Shown here: positions 16,244-26,432 of the stretch, in pieces
How the letters are laid out: every line of letters starts with the position of its first letter
How positions within the stretch are numbered: position 1 is the stretch's first letter
Assembly: GCA_003284215.1 (NCBI GenBank)
Contig: QBVW01000008.1
Coordinates: 1 to 62,590, forward strand
Origin: SAR86 cluster bacterium AG-313-D11
GTDB lineage: Bacteria > Pseudomonadota > Gammaproteobacteria > Magnimaribacterales > D2472
DNA: 62,590 nt
Reading direction: 5' to 3'
Position numbers and translations under genes: made by a program
The notes under the pieces: model-generated
The model's database searches: none
Told to the model about the DNA's origin: nothing
Seen by the model: only the letters and a program-made list of their open reading frames with translations

Positions 16244-17026
16244 ATGCGAAATCCCGATTCATATCAGAGAATAGTGATAAAGGTTGGTTCAGCAGTTCTT
16301 GCGAAACCGAACGGCTCAGTCAATCATGAAATTTTGTCAGCTATTAGTGAGGATATAGCTTGGCTGCTAAAAAAACATCACGATGTTTTAGTGGTTTCAT
16401 CTGGGGCAATAGCTCTGGGCAGAAAGAAGATTAATTTATCTAAAGAACCAGGCCTTTCTGAATCTCAGGCAATGGCAGCTCATGGTCAAATTGAGTTAAT
16501 GTCAGCCTGGAAAAAAAGTCTAAATAAATTTTCTATACCTATCGGACAAATGCTTTTAACACCTAGGGATACAGAGTTAAAAATATCGTCTCAAAATGCA
16601 AAACAAACCATTGCTAAGCTGTTAGAGGCTGGGTGCTTGCCAATTATTAATGAAAATGACAGCACAGCAACTGATGAGATTAAGTTTGGGGATAATGACT
16701 TGTTGGCCGCAAAAGTTGCCAAGCTTGTTGGAGCGGATTTATTGGTAATGCTTTCAAGGGTTGATGGTCTATATTCATCCGAAGAGGATGTAAATAAAAA
16801 TAAATCTAGCTCTATAATTAAAGAAGTACAAAAAATCACACCAAAAATAAAAAAAATGGCAGGTAATGCAAGTGATATGGGTAAAGGTGGCATGATTTCA
16901 AAGATTGAAGCAGCTGAAATTTGTTTAAAAAATAAATGCGCGATGGTGATAACTTCTGGGGGTAATAAAAAACCAATCAGAGGTCTATTAGGAAGAGCTA
17001 AATCTACATGGTTTATAAAAAAATGA
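16244..17026 (+). CDS. proB: Glutamate 5-kinase, short form without PUA domain
   Basis: 260 residues, the amino-acid kinase domain only. First step of proline synthesis (glutamate to gamma-glutamyl phosphate). Motifs: IKVGSAVL (12-19), INENDS (135-140) and FGDND (148-152). Escherichia coli ProB is about 367 residues with a C-terminal PUA domain; here the frame ends cleanly after the kinase and overlaps proA by ATGA, so the short form is native rather than truncated by an error. Short ProB proteins occur in other bacteria. Confidence 0.93.
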   Translation: MRNPDSYQRIVIKVGSAVLAKPNGSVNHEILSAISEDIAWLLKKHHDVLVVSSGAIALGRKKINLSKEPGLSESQAMAAHGQIELMSAWKKSLNKFSIPIGQMLLTPRDTELKISSQNAKQTIAKLLEAGCLPIINENDSTATDEIKFGDNDLLAAKVAKLVGADLLVMLSRVDGLYSSEEDVNKNKSSSIIKEVQKITPKIKKMAGNASDMGKGGMISKIEAAEICLKNKCAMVITSGGNKKPIRGLLGRAKSTWFIKK

Positions 17027-18288
17027 ATAAAGATCTCTCCAAGGCATTGAATGATATTGGTCTCAAGGCTAAAAGTGCCAGCGCCATTTTAAACACTGTA
17101 ACCAGTGATAAAAAAAATGAATTTTTTGATCTAGCTATCTCCGCGATTCATGAAAATACTGATGAGATTCTTGCTGTGAACCAAATTGATATTAAAGCTG
17201 CAAAAGATAACGGGAAAGATGATGCTTTCATTGATCGGTTAGCCCTTGATAAAGCTAGGCTAGAGGGAATATGCAATACTTTAAATGATATTAAATCATT
17301 TGAAGATCCTGTTGGGAGGGAGCTCGCTTCCTGGCAAAGACCTAATGGTTTAAATATTACGAGAGTTGCAACGCCTCTTGGAGTCATAGGTTTAATTTTT
17401 GAAAGCAGGCCTAACGTAGCTGCTGATGCTGGAGGGCTATGTCTAAAATCTGGCAATGCTGTAATTCTGCGAAGTGGCAAAGATGGACTACGATCTGCCA
17501 CTGCAATAGTTAACTCTTTGCAAAATGCATTAATAAGTGCAAACCTTCCAAAAGAATGCATTCAAATCGTTCCCTCTGAAAGTAGAGAAGCTGCAACCAT
17601 GATGCTGGAGGGGCTTAATGGTTCAATAGATGTCATAGTTCCAAGAGGCGGCAAAAGTCTTGTTGCTGAAGTTGAAAAATCAGCCAAGGTCCCTGTATTT
17701 GGTCACTTAGAAGGCATTTGTCATATATATGTTGATGAATATGCGGATGAAGAGAAAGCTTTAGCAGTTTGCTTGAATGCAAAAATGCGCAGAACCGGAA
17801 TTTGTGGTGCAGTAGAAACAATACTTGTTAATCAAAAGATTGCTCAAACTTTTGTACCCAAACTTGTTGCGTTATTGTCAGATGCAGGCTGTGAAGTAAG
17901 ATGCTGTGAGGAAACCATTATTTTTGATGAAAGAGCTGTTCCAGCAACATCAGAAGATTGGTCAACAGAGTATCTCGCCCCAATTGTAAGCCTTAAATCA
18001 GTTTTAAATGTTGATGAAGCAATTAATCACATTGAAAATTTTGGGACCGGTCACACTGAGTCAATTATCAGTGAAAATGAACAAAATCAATCCAGGTTCA
18101 CAAATTCTATTGATAGTGCAATTGTGATGATTAATGCTTCCACTCAATTTGCTGATGGAGGTGAATTTGGTCTTGGTGGTGAGATAGGAATTGCTACAGG
18201 AAAATTTCATGCAAGAGGTCCAGTTGGCGTTGATCAACTTACAAGCTTTAAATATATCGTTTCAGGTAATGGCCAGATAAGGGATTGA
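17023..18288 (+). CDS. proA: Gamma-glutamyl phosphate reductase
   Basis: 421 residues from ATG 17023 (MNKDLSKAL), chosen because it overlaps the proB stop as ATGA; a GTG-type start at 17008 would overlap further. NADPH-dependent aldehyde-dehydrogenase-fold enzyme, second step of proline synthesis. Catalytic Cys261 sits in TGICGAVETILV; other family blocks are FESRPNVAADAGGLC (126-140) and VPRGGKSL (206-213). Confidence 0.95.
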   Translation: MNKDLSKALNDIGLKAKSASAILNTVTSDKKNEFFDLAISAIHENTDEILAVNQIDIKAAKDNGKDDAFIDRLALDKARLEGICNTLNDIKSFEDPVGRELASWQRPNGLNITRVATPLGVIGLIFESRPNVAADAGGLCLKSGNAVILRSGKDGLRSATAIVNSLQNALISANLPKECIQIVPSESREAATMMLEGLNGSIDVIVPRGGKSLVAEVEKSAKVPVFGHLEGICHIYVDEYADEEKALAVCLNAKMRRTGICGAVETILVNQKIAQTFVPKLVALLSDAGCEVRCCEETIIFDERAVPATSEDWSTEYLAPIVSLKSVLNVDEAINHIENFGTGHTESIISENEQNQSRFTNSIDSAIVMINASTQFADGGEFGLGGEIGIATGKFHARGPVGVDQLTSFKYIVSGNGQIRD

Positions 18289-18289
18289 A

Positions 18290-19024
18290 TTAAATATACA
18301 CATCAAATCTAGTTGTTTTGCCTAGAACTTGATAGTTAATTTTTGTAGAAAATGGTTCAGCTTTAATTGGTCTTTTTACAACCATTTTTTTAGCAGGTAT
18401 TAGTTGCAAAACCTCAAAATCGGCTAGGGGATCATTGTTTAAAGACTCTGTTTCTAAAATCTTTGCAATATACTCCAATTTTCCAGAACCAAGAGCATTC
18501 TTCTTGGTTAGCGGATACATAGGGTCGAAATAAATCACATCAAAGCCCTTTGCCTGAGTTGCGTATGAGCATGCATTAGTATTGATAAGATTAAGTTTTG
18601 TAAAAATAGCCTGATCTTCACTTCGATTTATCCCATCTTGCAATAAGTGGAATAAGATTCTACTTTCCTCAAGGGCAGTCACTTGATGACCCAAGCTTAG
18701 AAATAATAAAGTATCTTGTAGCATGCCAGCCGTGCAATCTAAAATATTTAAGGGCAGATCTGATTTGCCTAAAGCTTTTTTTATTAGTTTTTCATGACTC
18801 GATCTCTTAACACGCCACCCTGTTGGGCCAGAATGAAAGTCAATGAGTAATTTATTGCTTGATCTTGCCTCTGGATGGAAAAATGATAGCCCAGCTTCTG
18901 AAAGATCAAAATGAGGTTGGCCAATCAATTGTTGATTGGTGCTTGCGGTTGTTCCAAGATTGCTTGCAATTTCTTCAGCTAAGTTCTGTTGACTTATCTC
19001 TTTGTATACAAGAGGCACAATCAT
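18290..19024 (-). CDS. rsmJ: 16S rRNA (guanine-1516-N2) methyltransferase
   Basis: 244 residues, matching the RsmJ family. Has the SAM-binding LDCTAGMLQDTLLFLSLGH around 93-111 and YFDPMYPL, where RsmJ carries DPMFP. Modifies G1516 of 16S rRNA. Starts inside the end of uppP (4-base overlap) and is the last gene of the long leftward cluster. Its stop lies just beyond the convergent proA stop. Confidence 0.88.
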   Translation of the reverse strand: MIVPLVYKEISQQNLAEEIASNLGTTASTNQQLIGQPHFDLSEAGLSFFHPEARSSNKLLIDFHSGPTGWRVKRSSHEKLIKKALGKSDLPLNILDCTAGMLQDTLLFLSLGHQVTALEESRILFHLLQDGINRSEDQAIFTKLNLINTNACSYATQAKGFDVIYFDPMYPLTKKNALGSGKLEYIAKILETESLNNDPLADFEVLQLIPAKKMVVKRPIKAEPFSTKINYQVLGKTTRFDVYI

Positions 19025-19815
19025 ATGAGCAAAAGCACGATACCCAAAGCAACCCTGTAAAGAACAAATGGTGTCATCCCAATCTTTGCAACAAAGTGAA
19101 GAAAACCCTTAATGGTAATAAATGCTATAAAAGCAGAGCCAATAAAACCAGTTAATATAATGAACATATCACTCAATGCAATTGAGTAAGCTCCTTTAGC
19201 AAGCATTAACGTCAAGGCACCCAAAATAGTTGGTATGCTTAACATAAATGCAAACCGTGAGGTATCTTTTAAATTTAAGCCAATAATTAATGCTCCCGTT
19301 ATTGCCATCCCAGATCTGGAAGCTCCTGGAAAAACAGCCAATGCTTGAAAACAACCAATAATAAGAGCTGTAAATAAAGTTAGCTCAGTTAATGACTTAG
19401 ATTGACTCGAAAACTTGAAGGCAGCAAATAATAACCCAGCAAATATTAGATTAGCCCAAGCAATTGAATTAATATTTGCAGATCTAGATTCAACCAAATC
19501 GGATGCAAGCAGCCCAACTACAACAATTGGTAAGGTTCCAATAAGCAGGTAAAGACCCAGTGAAAAATTTTCTTTGTTTCTATTTTTTGTCCAGGGTAAC
19601 CAGGCCTGGATTAATCCATTAATCTCTTTTTTAAAATAATAAATTACTGCGGCCAAAGTTCCAGCATGAACTGAAATATCAAAGACAATGCCAAAGTCTT
19701 TGGCTCCAAAAAGCAATGAAGGAAATAATAAATGTGCTGAGCTAGAAACAGGTAAAAATTCAGTGAGGCCTTGGATCAAAGCAAGAAGAAGTGCAAGGAA
19801 AAAATCGGACATCAT
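19021..19815 (-). CDS. uppP: Undecaprenyl-diphosphate phosphatase
   Basis: 264 residues, polytopic (about eight membrane segments). Recycles undecaprenyl pyrophosphate for cell-wall synthesis. Both BacA/UppP signatures are intact: GLTEFLPVSSSAH (16-28) and PGASRSG (163-169). Overlaps tsaB upstream and rsmJ downstream by ATGA. Confidence 0.95.
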   Translation of the reverse strand: MMSDFFLALLLALIQGLTEFLPVSSSAHLLFPSLLFGAKDFGIVFDISVHAGTLAAVIYYFKKEINGLIQAWLPWTKNRNKENFSLGLYLLIGTLPIVVVGLLASDLVESRSANINSIAWANLIFAGLLFAAFKFSSQSKSLTELTLFTALIIGCFQALAVFPGASRSGMAITGALIIGLNLKDTSRFAFMLSIPTILGALTLMLAKGAYSIALSDMFIILTGFIGSAFIAFITIKGFLHFVAKIGMTPFVLYRVALGIVLLLI

Positions 19816-20471
19816 GATTTTTTGTAATCAGGAGTTTTAAGGTAAACAGGATTTGCATTTTCAGGCAAAAAACTTTCGCCAGTTTCTAATCTTTTTTTTG
19901 CTAATACTGCTACTGGCTCCGCACTTCCAAGCACTTGAGACAAAAACTGTGAATGATTCTCAGCAGCCTCTGGCCAGCCAGTTCCAACGAAATAGCAATT
20001 ATCCTTTTGCAATAATTCTAAAAGCTTGTCCATTTGCATAACATTCTCAGCTGCAATTTGATTAAGTTTGTGATCACCTTTCTGGTAACTGCAAAAATAA
20101 CTTTCTTTTACGTCTGCTTCTATGGCAACACAGATTTTTGTTTCAGCTTCATCAATCCACATAGAGGCCTCATGCGCCATTGATTCAAGATTTGAAACTG
20201 CTAAGAGTGGTAATTTCTTAACTTCAGCAATAGCTTTCAAAAAGGAGGCCGTTATTCTAAGTGCGGTGTAAGAGCCAGGACCGCAAGCAAAAGCCAAACC
20301 ATCGAGGGTGTCAAAACCTTCTTTTGAATCAAAACCAATGCTTAAAAAAAGTTTATCCCAGTCAGGTCTCTCTTTTCGAGCATGAGTTTGAGTAAAAGTA
20401 TTAACTTCTTGATCGCTAAGCAGAGATATTGATGAATAATTTCCACTGACATCAAGAGCTAAAACTTTCAT
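19812..20471 (-). CDS. tsaB: tRNA threonylcarbamoyladenosine biosynthesis protein TsaB
   Basis: 219 residues from ATG 20471 (MKVLALDVSG); ten extra residues from 20501 would overlap adk and do not belong to the family. Non-catalytic ASKHA-fold partner of TsaD in making t6A37. Family motif ACGPGSYTALRI corresponds to the usual GPGSFTGLR. Lies 4 bases after adk and overlaps uppP. Confidence 0.9.
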   Translation of the reverse strand: MKVLALDVSGNYSSISLLSDQEVNTFTQTHARKERPDWDKLFLSIGFDSKEGFDTLDGLAFACGPGSYTALRITASFLKAIAEVKKLPLLAVSNLESMAHEASMWIDEAETKICVAIEADVKESYFCSYQKGDHKLNQIAAENVMQMDKLLELLQKDNCYFVGTGWPEAAENHSQFLSQVLGSAEPVAVLAKKRLETGESFLPENANPVYLKTPDYKKS

Positions 20472-20475
20472 TTGA

Positions 20476-21120
20476 TTAAAAACGTTGCTCGATATCCTCA
20501 AATACTTTTTCTACAGGTTGAGAGCCATCCACAGCGATATACTTAAGGGTGCTTTTGCTTTCTTGAGATTGATAGTAAGCAACAAGTGGTTTGGTTTCAT
20601 CTTGATATACTTGCAAGCGATGTTTGACGGTTTCGGGCATATCATCTTCTCTTTGTATAAGAGGTTCTCCGGTAATATCATCAAAGCCATCATTTTTAGG
20701 TGGTTGATATACAAGATGATAGTTTCTTCCAGAGCCTGGATGCACCCTTCTTCCCGACATCCTATCTATGATCACATTATCATCAACCTTGATTTCAATC
20801 ACATGAGTAAACTCAATACTATTTTCGACACACAAATCTGCTTGACCAACAGTTCTAATGCCACCATCAAATAAAAATCCATTCGCACAGTCAGCCTGAC
20901 CAATGCGATCAAGAATCAACTCAATTATAATTTGATCAGAAACCAGGCCCCCAGAATTCATAATATCTGTAACTTTTTTACCCAGCTCACTGCCAGAAGC
21001 AATAGCTGATCTCAACATATCGCCTGTACTAATTTTGGGAAGGCTTAAAGATTCACAAATAATATCTGCCTGAGTACCTTTTCCAGCGCCTGGAGGACCT
21101 AAGAGAAGAATTTTACTCAT
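20476..21120 (-). CDS. adk: Adenylate kinase with altered DGFPRT motif
   Basis: 214 residues, same length as the Escherichia coli enzyme. Interconverts ATP + AMP and 2 ADP. P-loop GPPGAGKGT (8-16), LID domain with GRRVHPGSGRNYH and DDITGEPLIQREDD, no zinc Cys. The very conserved DGFPRT reads DGGIRT at 85-90: the Phe-Pro pair that lines the AMP site is replaced by Gly-Ile, while the Arg that binds AMP phosphate remains. The rest is well conserved and the frame is clean. Sits between acpS and tsaB. Confidence 0.93.
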   Translation of the reverse strand: MSKILLLGPPGAGKGTQADIICESLSLPKISTGDMLRSAIASGSELGKKVTDIMNSGGLVSDQIIIELILDRIGQADCANGFLFDGGIRTVGQADLCVENSIEFTHVIEIKVDDNVIIDRMSGRRVHPGSGRNYHLVYQPPKNDGFDDITGEPLIQREDDMPETVKHRLQVYQDETKPLVAYYQSQESKSTLKYIAVDGSQPVEKVFEDIEQRF

Positions 21121-21494
21121 GTTTCTAATACCGCAAATGCAATAAGATGGTTGCTTTCATCGGCTAGACTAACATGGGATTTAGTGATGCCCAAGTCCTC
21201 AACATAAGATTTTGCATCAGCCGATAATAAGATTTCTGGTTTGCCATCCGCATTTCTTAAGATTTGAATATCTTTGGGGAAGATTGGATGTTTAAAGCCT
21301 GTTCCAAGAGCTTTTACAAAAGCCTCCTTACCAGCAAATTGTTTGCCAAGATAGTATTGATTTGGTCCATCTGTTAATTCAGCATATTGTTCAAGCTCTT
21401 GATCACCTAAAATCTTCTTTGCAAACGCTGACAAAGATTTTATTTTTTTGATTCTCTGTATATCTACTAAATCTGTACCTATTCCGTAAATCAT
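21117..21494 (-). CDS. acpS: Holo-[acyl-carrier-protein] synthase
   Basis: 125 residues. Transfers phosphopantetheine from CoA to ACP. Mg-binding GIGTDLVDIQRI at 4-15 and KFAGKEAFVKALGTGF at about 51-66 are intact. In many gammaproteobacteria pdxJ lies between recO and acpS; here recO overlaps acpS directly by ATGA. Confidence 0.95.
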   Translation of the reverse strand: MIYGIGTDLVDIQRIKKIKSLSAFAKKILGDQELEQYAELTDGPNQYYLGKQFAGKEAFVKALGTGFKHPIFPKDIQILRNADGKPEILLSADAKSYVEDLGITKSHVSLADESNHLIAFAVLET

Positions 21495-22207
21495 ATTCTA
21501 ATTTTTTTAAAAAAATCTCTGCTACTCAATTCCCTTCCATCTAAGCATGCACTAATTGCCACTTGCAATAACTGCTTTAATTTTAACTTATCAATTCCTT
21601 CAAGGGCTCTATTTTTAATTGCAGCAATCTCATGAGCAGAAAACCCCTCTGGATCACCTGCATGATGAAATCCCTTTTCTGGAATATATGAGTAAATAAT
21701 TGAATCTTTAAACTCTGAATTTTCTTTGCTATCTGTATCAAAATTAATCCCATAACCAAGCACATCCAGAAGGTCTAACTCAAAGATCCTAAGATCTAAT
21801 TCAGAAATAGCATCTGCTCTAGCTAACTCAACAAAGTGTCGATATAGATCGTATAACTCTTGATTTGGTAGCCCTTTAGGTAGCAGACGCATCATTAGCT
21901 CATTGACGTACAGATAGGTATAAAGATCATGCGGCCCCTTAACTGAAGTAGAAATAAAATTTGAATCTATCTGAGTCAAGGTCTTCATTTCTGATTTACC
22001 TGTAACAATTATTCTCAGAGCAGAAAAGGGAAGCAAATGACCAAAAAACTTTGATCGAGGATTTTTTGCGCCCTTAGCCATAATAGAAACTTTTCCAGAA
22101 GATTCGGTAAAGACATCTGCGATAATGGATGTATCGCCAAAAGATCTAGCATGCAAAAGAAAGCAAGGCTCCCAGTTATGAGGCATCTTGATTACTGCCG
22201 ACTCCAA
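21491..22207 (-). CDS. recO: DNA repair protein RecO
   Basis: 238 residues (231 if the ATG at 22186, MPHNWEP, is used; this start fits the family better). N-terminal OB fold (about 14-85, with SIIADVFTESSGKVS and AKGAKNPRSKF), then a helical domain. RecO loads RecA with RecR in gap repair. Overlaps the end of era. Confidence 0.92.
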   Translation of the reverse strand: MESAVIKMPHNWEPCFLLHARSFGDTSIIADVFTESSGKVSIMAKGAKNPRSKFFGHLLPFSALRIIVTGKSEMKTLTQIDSNFISTSVKGPHDLYTYLYVNELMMRLLPKGLPNQELYDLYRHFVELARADAISELDLRIFELDLLDVLGYGINFDTDSKENSEFKDSIIYSYIPEKGFHHAGDPEGFSAHEIAAIKNRALEGIDKLKLKQLLQVAISACLDGRELSSRDFFKKIRI

Positions 22208-23084
22208 GACTACTCAGGTACTGAGCATCATTATTCCAATTCTTATTTACTTTGACAAAAGTTTTTAATAGCACTTTCTTATGAATCATTTTTTCAAGCT
22301 CAACCCTAGTCTGTTGGCCTATTCTTTTTAAATTAGAGCCTTCATGGCCTATAACAATACTTTTTTGACTATCTCTAGCAACATAAATTATGACCCCTAT
22401 CGATAACATTTTACCTTCCATGGCCTTTGTTTCTACTGCCACATACGTCTCATGCGGCAGCTCATCTCCAAGCGACCGAATGATCTTCTCACGAACAAGC
22501 TCACTAATAAAAAAATTATCAGGGATTTCTTTTTCTTCAAGCTCTGCTGGGTATAAATGATTATTTTCTGGTAGAGATTTCTTGATGCATTCTAGTAAAT
22601 CCTTGATGCCATCATGCTTCAATGCAGAAATAGGAACATAGTCACTAAAAGGATAGATTGAATCAATCTCTTGTATTAAAGGTAGAAGATCATTTTTATT
22701 TTGCACTTGATCTACTTTATTTAAAACACAGATAGCAGGAACTTTAGTCTCTTTAATTTTCTTTAGAACCTGGCGATCCTGATCCTGCAATGAGGTGCGC
22801 TGTAGCAAGAATAAAACTAGGTCAGAGTCCTCAATAACACTTAAGGCTGAGTGGTTTAATACCTTGTTAAGGGTTTTGGTTGCTTTGAGGTGAATTCCAG
22901 GCGTGTCCAAGAAAATCATTTGAAATTCTTCGTCAGTTTTTACCCCTAAGATATTATTTCTAGTAGTTTGAGATTTACGAGAAGTAATAGATATTTTCTT
23001 ATCCAAGATGGTATTTAGAAGAGTTGATTTGCCAACATTGGGCTTACCAACGATAGAAATATAGCCGCAAAAATGCTTTTTCAT
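22176..23084 (-). CDS. era: GTPase Era
   Basis: 302 residues. G1 GKPNVGKST (13-21), G3 DTPGIH, G4 NKVD, and a C-terminal KH domain (IGHEGSNLKRIGQQTR) that binds the 3' end of 16S rRNA. Needed for 30S maturation. ATGA overlap with rnc upstream. Confidence 0.97.
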   Translation of the reverse strand: MKKHFCGYISIVGKPNVGKSTLLNTILDKKISITSRKSQTTRNNILGVKTDEEFQMIFLDTPGIHLKATKTLNKVLNHSALSVIEDSDLVLFLLQRTSLQDQDRQVLKKIKETKVPAICVLNKVDQVQNKNDLLPLIQEIDSIYPFSDYVPISALKHDGIKDLLECIKKSLPENNHLYPAELEEKEIPDNFFISELVREKIIRSLGDELPHETYVAVETKAMEGKMLSIGVIIYVARDSQKSIVIGHEGSNLKRIGQQTRVELEKMIHKKVLLKTFVKVNKNWNNDAQYLSSLGVGSNQDAS

Positions 23085-23734
23085 GACTCGCCTAATTCAA
23101 GCAAAACCATTTCAGCAACCTTCTGCTCAGATTCTTTTTTTATAGCAGCGGATGCCTCGAAAGTTTTACCGTTGAACTGAAGACTACAGTTAAAATGATT
23201 GCCTTCTTTATTAGACACAACTGAATACTGAAGTGGTTTAGCTCCTTTAGCTTGGAGAGCCTCTTGCAATCTAGACTTTGCATCTTTGAGTTCTGAGGAT
23301 TCATTTAAAAGGAAAAAACTATTTTGAAAAAGCTGCAGAATAAAACTCTTGCTCTCCTCAAAACCTAACTCGCTGAAAATTGCTCCAATACATGCCTCAA
23401 GGGCACCTGCATAAATAGAATGCTTATGCGTCTCATCTAATTTATTAGTTCCCTTAGAGGTCTGCAGCAAATCTTTGCAATCTAATTGCTGAAAAACTTC
23501 TGCAAGCGATTGTGTATTAACGATAGATGCTCTCATTTGCGTTAATTTGCCCTCATCCAATCCTTCAAAACGATTAAAAAGATACTCGGATACTACAATC
23601 TCTAAAACTGCATCTCCCAAGAACTCTAACCTTTCATTATTTTGGGTTGCAGAAATACTTTTATGAATAAGGGCTTGTTTAAATAATGGTAACTCCAAAT
23701 ATAAATTATTGACCACTATAGAATTTTTACTCAT
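23081..23734 (-). CDS. rnc: Ribonuclease III
   Basis: 217 residues. Catalytic signature ERLEFLGDAVLEIVVSEYLF with the acidic residues present, followed by a double-stranded-RNA-binding domain from about 148 to the end. Processes rRNA precursors. Located between lepB and era in the standard order. Confidence 0.96.
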   Translation of the reverse strand: MSKNSIVVNNLYLELPLFKQALIHKSISATQNNERLEFLGDAVLEIVVSEYLFNRFEGLDEGKLTQMRASIVNTQSLAEVFQQLDCKDLLQTSKGTNKLDETHKHSIYAGALEACIGAIFSELGFEESKSFILQLFQNSFFLLNESSELKDAKSRLQEALQAKGAKPLQYSVVSNKEGNHFNCSLQFNGKTFEASAAIKKESEQKVAEMVLLELGES

Positions 23735-23739
23735 AGAAC

Positions 23740-24615
23740 TTATTGAATAAAGCCTGCTCTTTCAAATGATGGCAAGCATGTCCAGCACTCCCATGTCATC
23801 CAGATTAACTCTCCTGTGCCCATAAAATTTTCTCTTGGAACAAAACCAAAGTATCTAGAGTCACTAGAATTATCTCTATTATCTCCCATTACAAAATAAT
23901 GATTTGCTGGCACGATAAACTCCTCAGGATAGGAGGTGCTTCCACCAATAATCCTAATGATTCTGTCTGAATTACCTAAAATTTCTTTTAACAATGTCTC
24001 TTGCTGTGTTGCTGAAATTAACTCCTGCTTAATGGCTACGCCGTTTACATAAATCTTTTTATTAACGTAGCCGATGGTATCTCCAGGCTTTCCAATTAAA
24101 CGTTTAATATATGGCACATTCACATGCGGAGGTATAAAAACAACAACATCTCCGTATTCAGGATCTGCAGATAATGCAAAAGTGCTTCCAACTCTATTAA
24201 TCTTGAGGCCGTAACTATGTTTGTTGACTAAAATAAAATCTCCAACCTTAAGCCCGGGAATCATAGAGCCAGAAGGTATCTGGTATGGTTCGTATATAAA
24301 GGTACGTAAAACAAAAATTAGAAACACTGGAATAAACCACCCTTTTCCTGTTGTTTTCAATAAAGTATTTTTGCTTAAAAGGCCGATTAATAAAATAATT
24401 AAACAAATGAATGAACCGATAAGCAAAACTGATCCTAGATCTCCAGCATTTACAAAAATTCTATAAATCCCCACCAAAGATGCCGTGAGGCCTGCGATAT
24501 AAATAATTTGCTGAGATTGATCGCTTAATGAGTTCTGTAGGACTTGATAAATCCAAATTCCTATAAGACAAAATACTGCCAATAAAGATAATAAGAAGAT
24601 TGGATCTGCAAACAT
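23740..24615 (-). CDS. lepB: Signal peptidase I
   Basis: 291 residues. Serine-lysine protease of the inner membrane that removes Sec and Tat signal peptides. Nucleophile Ser117 in PSGSMIPGL, general base Lys171 in PYIKRLIGKPGD, and GDNRDNSSDSRYFG near 245-258. Three to four membrane helices precede the catalytic domain (about 6-25, 37-55, 60-82, 92-108), more than the two of Escherichia coli. Starts at the lepA stop. Confidence 0.96.
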   Translation of the reverse strand: MFADPIFLLSLLAVFCLIGIWIYQVLQNSLSDQSQQIIYIAGLTASLVGIYRIFVNAGDLGSVLLIGSFICLIILLIGLLSKNTLLKTTGKGWFIPVFLIFVLRTFIYEPYQIPSGSMIPGLKVGDFILVNKHSYGLKINRVGSTFALSADPEYGDVVVFIPPHVNVPYIKRLIGKPGDTIGYVNKKIYVNGVAIKQELISATQQETLLKEILGNSDRIIRIIGGSTSYPEEFIVPANHYFVMGDNRDNSSDSRYFGFVPRENFMGTGELIWMTWECWTCLPSFERAGFIQ

Positions 24616-26405
24616 TATTTCTCTCCTGAATTGAAGTAATTTAAAAAGGCTTCCTGAGGAATCGAGACTCTTCCAAACTGTTTCATTTTCTTTTTACCTT
24701 CTTTCTGCTTTTCCAGTAATTTCTTTTTACGCGTGATATCCCCACCATAACATTTTGCAGTTACATTCTTTCTTAGAGCCTTAACCGTTTCACGCGAAAT
24801 GATTTTAGAGCCCAAGGCAACTTGAATGGGTATATCAAACATTTGACGAGGAATAAGTTTTTGTAAATTTTTTGCAACTTCCCTTCCTCGACTCATTGCA
24901 AAATCTTTATGAATAATAATAGACAAAGCGTCAACAACATCGTTATTAAGTAGTACGTCTAATTTAATTAAGTTAGACGCTTTAAATTCTGTGATGTTGT
25001 ATTCAATAGAAGCATAGCCTTTGGTGGTTGACTTTAAGCGATCAAAAAAATCAATTATTACTTCTGCAAGTGGCATCTCAAATACAATAGAGACTTGATT
25101 GCCAAAATAGGTCATTTCTTTTTGTGTGCCTCTTTTTTGTGTACATAAAGTAATGACATTTCCTACATAGTCTTTAGGGGTCAATATGGTTGCTAAAACA
25201 TATGGCTCTCTTATTTCGTTGACATTGCTAAGAACTGGTAATTGCGATGGACTATCACAGTCTATAATCTCGCCGTCAGTTTTAACCACTTGATACTGCA
25301 CAGATGGAGCGGTAGAAATGAGATTCAAATCATACTCACGTTCCAGTCTTTCTCGAACAACCTCTAAATGAAGTGTTCCTAGAAAACCGCATCTAAAACC
25401 AAAGCCCAATGCATCAGATACTTCAGGTTCATAAATCAAAGCTGAATCATTTAATACGAGTTTAGAAAGAGCATCTCGGAACTTTTCATATTCATCTGAA
25501 TCAACAGTAAATAGAGATGCAAAAACTTTTGGTAAAACTTTTTGAAACCCAGGTAATGGTTTGGAGGTCTCATTTTTTGAATCTAAAATAGTGTCTCCAA
25601 CTGGTGCTCCTTGTATATTTTTTATCCCAGCCACCATATAGCCAACCTGACCAACATTCAGTTCTTTTTGTGCGATCTTTTTTGGTGAAAAAATTCCGAT
25701 TTGATCTGCTAAATATGATTGCTGTGTTGAATATACTTTAATTTTTTGACCTTCTTTGATCGAGCCATTTATGACCTTGATCAAGGAAACCACTCCTAGA
25801 TAGGCATCGAACCATGAGTCAATAATTAAAGCCTCAAAATCTGTATTTGGATTTCCTTCAGGCGGCGGAATATTATCCACCAAAAGATCTAGCAGTTCCT
25901 CTATTCCCTGACCGGTCTTTGCACTAACCAATGGAGCTGAAGTGGCATCAATTCCAATCATCTCTTCAATTTCTTGTTTTACTCTATCTGGCTCTGACTG
26001 AGGAAGATCTATTTTATTTATGACAGCTAATACTTCGAGGTTTTGATCGACCGCTGTGTAGCAATTAGCTAATGTTTGAGCTTCTACACCTTGAGATCCG
26101 TCCACAACCAGCAAAGCGCCTTCGCAAGCAGATAATGAACGAGAAACTTCATATGAAAAATCTACATGTCCGGGCGTATCAATAAAATTAAGTTGATAAG
26201 TTTCCCCATCTCTTACGTAATCAAGCGTTACAGCTTGGGCTTTTATAGTGATTCCACGCTCTCTTTCTATGTCCATCGAGTCAAGAATTTGTTCAGACAT
26301 TTCTCTCTGAGAGAGACCTCCACAGTACTCTATTAATCGATCAGACAGAGTTGATTTCCCATGATCAATATGAGCAATAATGGAGAAATTTCTAATATTT
26401 TTCAT
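24615..26405 (-). CDS. lepA: Elongation factor 4 (LepA)
   Basis: 596 residues. Ribosome-associated GTPase with G1 [10 protein letters not shown]3 DTPGHVDF, G4 NKID and the LepA-specific C-terminal domain rich in Lys ([18 protein letters not shown]). First gene after the terminator that follows the protease gene; lepB starts at its stop codon. Confidence 0.97.
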   Translation of the reverse strand: MKNIRNFSIIAHIDHGKSTLSDRLIEYCGGLSQREMSEQILDSMDIERERGITIKAQAVTLDYVRDGETYQLNFIDTPGHVDFSYEVSRSLSACEGALLVVDGSQGVEAQTLANCYTAVDQNLEVLAVINKIDLPQSEPDRVKQEIEEMIGIDATSAPLVSAKTGQGIEELLDLLVDNIPPPEGNPNTDFEALIIDSWFDAYLGVVSLIKVINGSIKEGQKIKVYSTQQSYLADQIGIFSPKKIAQKELNVGQVGYMVAGIKNIQGAPVGDTILDSKNETSKPLPGFQKVLPKVFASLFTVDSDEYEKFRDALSKLVLNDSALIYEPEVSDALGFGFRCGFLGTLHLEVVRERLEREYDLNLISTAPSVQYQVVKTDGEIIDCDSPSQLPVLSNVNEIREPYVLATILTPKDYVGNVITLCTQKRGTQKEMTYFGNQVSIVFEMPLAEVIIDFFDRLKSTTKGYASIEYNITEFKASNLIKLDVLLNNDVVDALSIIIHKDFAMSRGREVAKNLQKLIPRQMFDIPIQVALGSKIISRETVKALRKNVTAKCYGGDITRKKKLLEKQKEGKKKMKQFGRVSIPQEAFLNYFNSGEK

Positions 26406-26432
26406 CTTCTAGTAAAAGCATGACTATTCTAT

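Noticed and set aside
16591-16893. Minus-strand frame inside proB
   Set aside because: Shadow of a conserved gene in another frame; no family likeness.
24221-24466. Plus-strand frame inside lepB
   Set aside because: Antisense shadow of conserved signal peptidase codons.
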